Positions 60,608 through 64,000 of a stretch of 64,000 nt of DNA are shown here, in pieces (position 1 is the first letter of the stretch; every line of letters begins with the position of its first letter). The stretch lies in the NCBI GenBank assembly GCA_963702035.1, contig OY969700.1:434001-498000 (forward strand), in the 5' to 3' direction. Below the pieces are notes generated by a model. The model worked only from the letters and a program-made list of their open reading frames with translations, did not search any database and was not told the origin of the DNA. This stretch comes from VRUE01 sp963702035. Lineage in GTDB: Bacteria > Actinomycetota > Thermoleophilia > Solirubrobacterales > 70-9. Made by a program: the position numbers and the translations under genes.

Positions 60608-61743
60608 CAGCGGAGGGATTCGGCGAGAGCCTCGCACACCCGCGCGACCTGCGACTCCGTCATCGCCGGGAAGAACGGCAGCGCCAGCGAGCGGGCCGAG
60701 GCGGCTTCGGCGACCGGGAACTGGCCCTCGCGATAGCCGAGCTCACGCAGGTGCGGGAAGAGGTGGATGCAGGGGAGGTAGGCCTTGGAGGCGACACCGC
60801 GCTCGGCCAGGCGGGCGATTACGGCGTCGCGGTCGATCTCCTCGGCGAGGCGCACCGGGTAGATGAACCAGCTGCGCCGCTCCTTGCCGCGCGTGGCGAT
60901 CGGGGTGGAGACGCCCTCCACCACGGCCAGGCCCTGCTCATACAGCGAGGCGACCGCGGAGCGCCGCGCGAGCATCTCGTCGAGCCGCTCGAGCTGGGCG
61001 ACGCCGAGCGCCGCGGCGAGGTCGGAGAGGCGGTAGTTGAAGCCGAGCCCGCTGTGATCGAGCCAACCCATGTCCAAGGCGCGACCCTGATTGCGCTCCG
61101 AGCGCAACCGCGCCGCGACCGCCGGGCCGGACGGCACGATCGTCCCCCCCTCGCCGGTGGTCATCTGCTTGTTTGCGTAGAAGGCGAAGGTCGCAAGGTT
61201 GCCGCGGGTGCCGACCTTGCGTCCCTCGGAGTCGACCGCGCCGAGCGCCTCGCAGGCGTCCTCGAGGATGCCGAGGCCGTGGCCGGCGGCGATCGCCTCC
61301 AGCTCCGGCATCGCGGCCGGGAAGCCGAAGATGTGGACCGGCAGGATTCCGGCGCTGCGCTCACCGGCGGCCGCCTCGACTGCTGCCGGGTCGAGATTGA
61401 GGGTCGCCGGGTCGACGTCGCAGAAGACCGGGCGGGCGCCCTCGTAGAGCAGGCAGTTGGCCGAGGCGACGAAGCTGAACGGGCTGGTCAGGACCTCGTC
61501 CCCCGCGCCCCAGCCGAGCGCCCGCACTCCGAGGTGCAGGGCGCTCGTGCCACTGGAGGCGCTGACCGCGTCTTCGACGCCCAGCCACGCCGCGAACTCG
61601 CGCTCGAAACGCTCCCCGGTGGGCCCGAGTGAGAGGCGGCCCGAGCGCAGCACGTCAAGGATCAGCTCCTCCTCGCGCGAGCCGATCTCGGGCCTTGCCA
61701 GCGGAATCGTCTCGGTGTCGGCGCGGGCGCCCACGGTCGCCAC
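60607..61743 (-). CDS. DegT/DnrJ/EryC1/StrS-family PLP aminotransferase, 378 aa
   Basis: A fold-type I PLP enzyme of the sugar-aminotransferase group. SASSGTSALHLGVRALGWG binds the cofactor phosphate; LEDACEALGAV gives the PLP-ring Asp and AFYANKQMTTGEGGTIV the Schiff-base Lys. ATHLFPHLRELGY-like residues (CIHLFPHLRELGY) near the end match the family. It usually acts on UDP- or dTDP-keto-sugars, but no sugar genes are nearby, so the substrate is open. ATG or alternative start at 61743. Confidence 0.9.
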   Translation of the reverse strand: MATVGARADTETIPLARPEIGSREEELILDVLRSGRLSLGPTGERFEREFAAWLGVEDAVSASSGTSALHLGVRALGWGAGDEVLTSPFSFVASANCLLYEGARPVFCDVDPATLNLDPAAVEAAAGERSAGILPVHIFGFPAAMPELEAIAAGHGLGILEDACEALGAVDSEGRKVGTRGNLATFAFYANKQMTTGEGGTIVPSGPAVAARLRSERNQGRALDMGWLDHSGLGFNYRLSDLAAALGVAQLERLDEMLARRSAVASLYEQGLAVVEGVSTPIATRGKERRSWFIYPVRLAEEIDRDAVIARLAERGVASKAYLPCIHLFPHLRELGYREGQFPVAEAASARSLALPFFPAMTESQVARVCEALAESLR

Positions 61744-61744
61744 C

Positions 61745-63307
<1,563 letters not shown>

Positions 63308-63377
63308 CCGATGCCTTTCGATACGAAGAGTCCGGGAGAGCCCGAAGGCCCGCTTGCGCGCGGGACCGCGCCAGCCG

Positions 63378-64000
63378 CTAGGCGGCAGGCGTAATTCGCC
63401 CGGCCGGCTCGTCGGCCCTTGCCGGGTCCTCGACGAAGTCGAGCCACTCGAGGTACTCCTCGGCGCGCCCGTGCAGCGCGTCCTGGAACCTGGCCTGGAT
63501 CACGCGCGTGATCTCGCCCGGCTCGCCGAGCGGGTGGTCGTCAACCTCGCGCACCGGGACCAGCTCGGCTGCGGTGCCGGTCAGGAAGACCTCGTCGGCG
63601 AGGTAGAGCTCGGCGCGGGCGATGTCGCGCTCCTCGACCGCGTAGCCGAGGTCTTTGGCGATCTGCACCACCGAGTTGCGCGTGATCCCATCGAGGATCG
63701 CCGCGGTGTGCGGCGGCGTGCAGATGACACCGTCGCGGACGACGAAGACGTTCTCGCCGGACCCCTCGGAGACGGTGCCGTGCTGGTCGAGCAGGATCGC
63801 CTCGTCGTAGCCGGCGTTGGTCGCCTCGGTCTTGGCCAGGACCGAGTTGAGGTACTGGCCGGAGGCCTTGGCGTGCGGGATCAGGCTGTCGCCGGAGATC
63901 GTCCGCCAGGAGGAGACCTTGGTGCGGATGCCGTGGCGCGAGCCCTCCTCGCCCAGGTAGACCCCCCAGGGGAAGGCGGCGACGATCACGTCGATCGGCG
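63378..64000 (-). CDS. ilvE: Branched-chain amino acid aminotransferase, C-terminal part
   Basis: The window ends inside this gene; the N-terminus lies beyond 64000. Visible are VYLGEEGSRHGIRTKVSSWR, AKASGQYLNSVLAKTEATNA (Lys of the PLP site: HAKASGQY), EAILLDQHGTVSEGSGENVF and EVFLTGTAAELVPVREVDD, all class IV aminotransferase signatures. It transfers the last amino group for Ile, Leu and Val, in line with the neighbouring cimA, 70 bases downstream. Confidence 0.92.
   Translation of the reverse strand, partial: PIDVIVAAFPWGVYLGEEGSRHGIRTKVSSWRTISGDSLIPHAKASGQYLNSVLAKTEATNAGYDEAILLDQHGTVSEGSGENVFVVRDGVICTPPHTAAILDGITRNSVVQIAKDLGYAVEERDIARAELYLADEVFLTGTAAELVPVREVDDHPLGEPGEITRVIQARFQDALHGRAEEYLEWLDFVEDPARADEPAGRITPAA

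Overview
The window is high-GC chromosomal DNA from an actinobacterium. It fits the Thermoleophilia (Solirubrobacter/Conexibacter/Rubrobacter-type) best. The grounds are a WS/DGAT-type acyltransferase, the pgsA - RsiG-like - GarA-like FHA - MerR neighbourhood, a MurA with Asp in place of the catalytic Cys, a short EF-Ts, SepF/YggS/PgeF division genes, and a 16S-23S spacer without tRNAs. This placement comes from gene content and is inference; the 16S gene at 53327-54875 would settle it.

Layout. 1-215: tail of a PAP2 phosphatase. About 216-11800: an accessory region (integrative element plus debris). It carries a large serine integrase, a replication-relaxation protein, a block of nested palindromes, a DUF5678/retropepsin pair, an AlbA_2 (Schlafen-type) protein, a coiled-coil membrane protein, a sigma factor, several small HTH regulators, a papain-like protein, a truncated copy of the dinB 5' end, an IS3-type end with the first codons of orfA, a DUF5677 protein and a HigB/HigA-type toxin-antitoxin pair. 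11837-22706: dinB, wax-ester synthase, a secreted metallopeptidase, NAD synthetase, a thioesterase, an anti-sigma-K-like protein, an AGPS-like flavoprotein, SRPBCC, then the MerR/FHA/RsiG unit with its own promoter. 22798-34985: a long minus-strand core array: rpsB-tsf-pyrH-frr-uppS-cdsA-dxr-rseP-fadD-ispG-proS-pgsA. 35124-40433: a division/maturation cluster: cca-like, pgeF, yggS, sepF, proC, yggT, lspA, rluD-like. 40464-48649: polysaccharide deacetylase, then murA-hisZ-hisG-hisD-hisB-hisH-hisA-hisF. 48674-55151: an alpha/beta hydrolase and a complete minus-strand rRNA operon (promoter, 16S, 23S, 5S, terminator). 55170-64000: tyrS, a class A PBP, MPG glycosylase, argH, a DegT aminotransferase, cimA and partial ilvE.

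How the genes work together. Isoprenoid precursors from Dxr and IspG feed UppS, whose undecaprenyl lipid supports peptidoglycan made by MurA and the PBP. CdsA and PgsA make phospholipid headgroups. The his genes form an almost complete pathway with the short-form HisG plus HisZ; hisI, hisE and hisC are not here. CimA and IlvE belong to branched-chain amino-acid synthesis.

The least expected structure is a pair of dispersed palindromic repeat families in the core genome. Family 1 has four copies of about 115 bp (12921, 18846, 20578, 58518). Family 2 has two full copies and one solo arm (41376, 42301, 42267). Both keep a conserved centre, while their arms differ between copies yet stay complementary within each copy. 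I do not recognise either as a named element. A second notable region is the nested-hairpin block at 2718-3093 in the integrative element.
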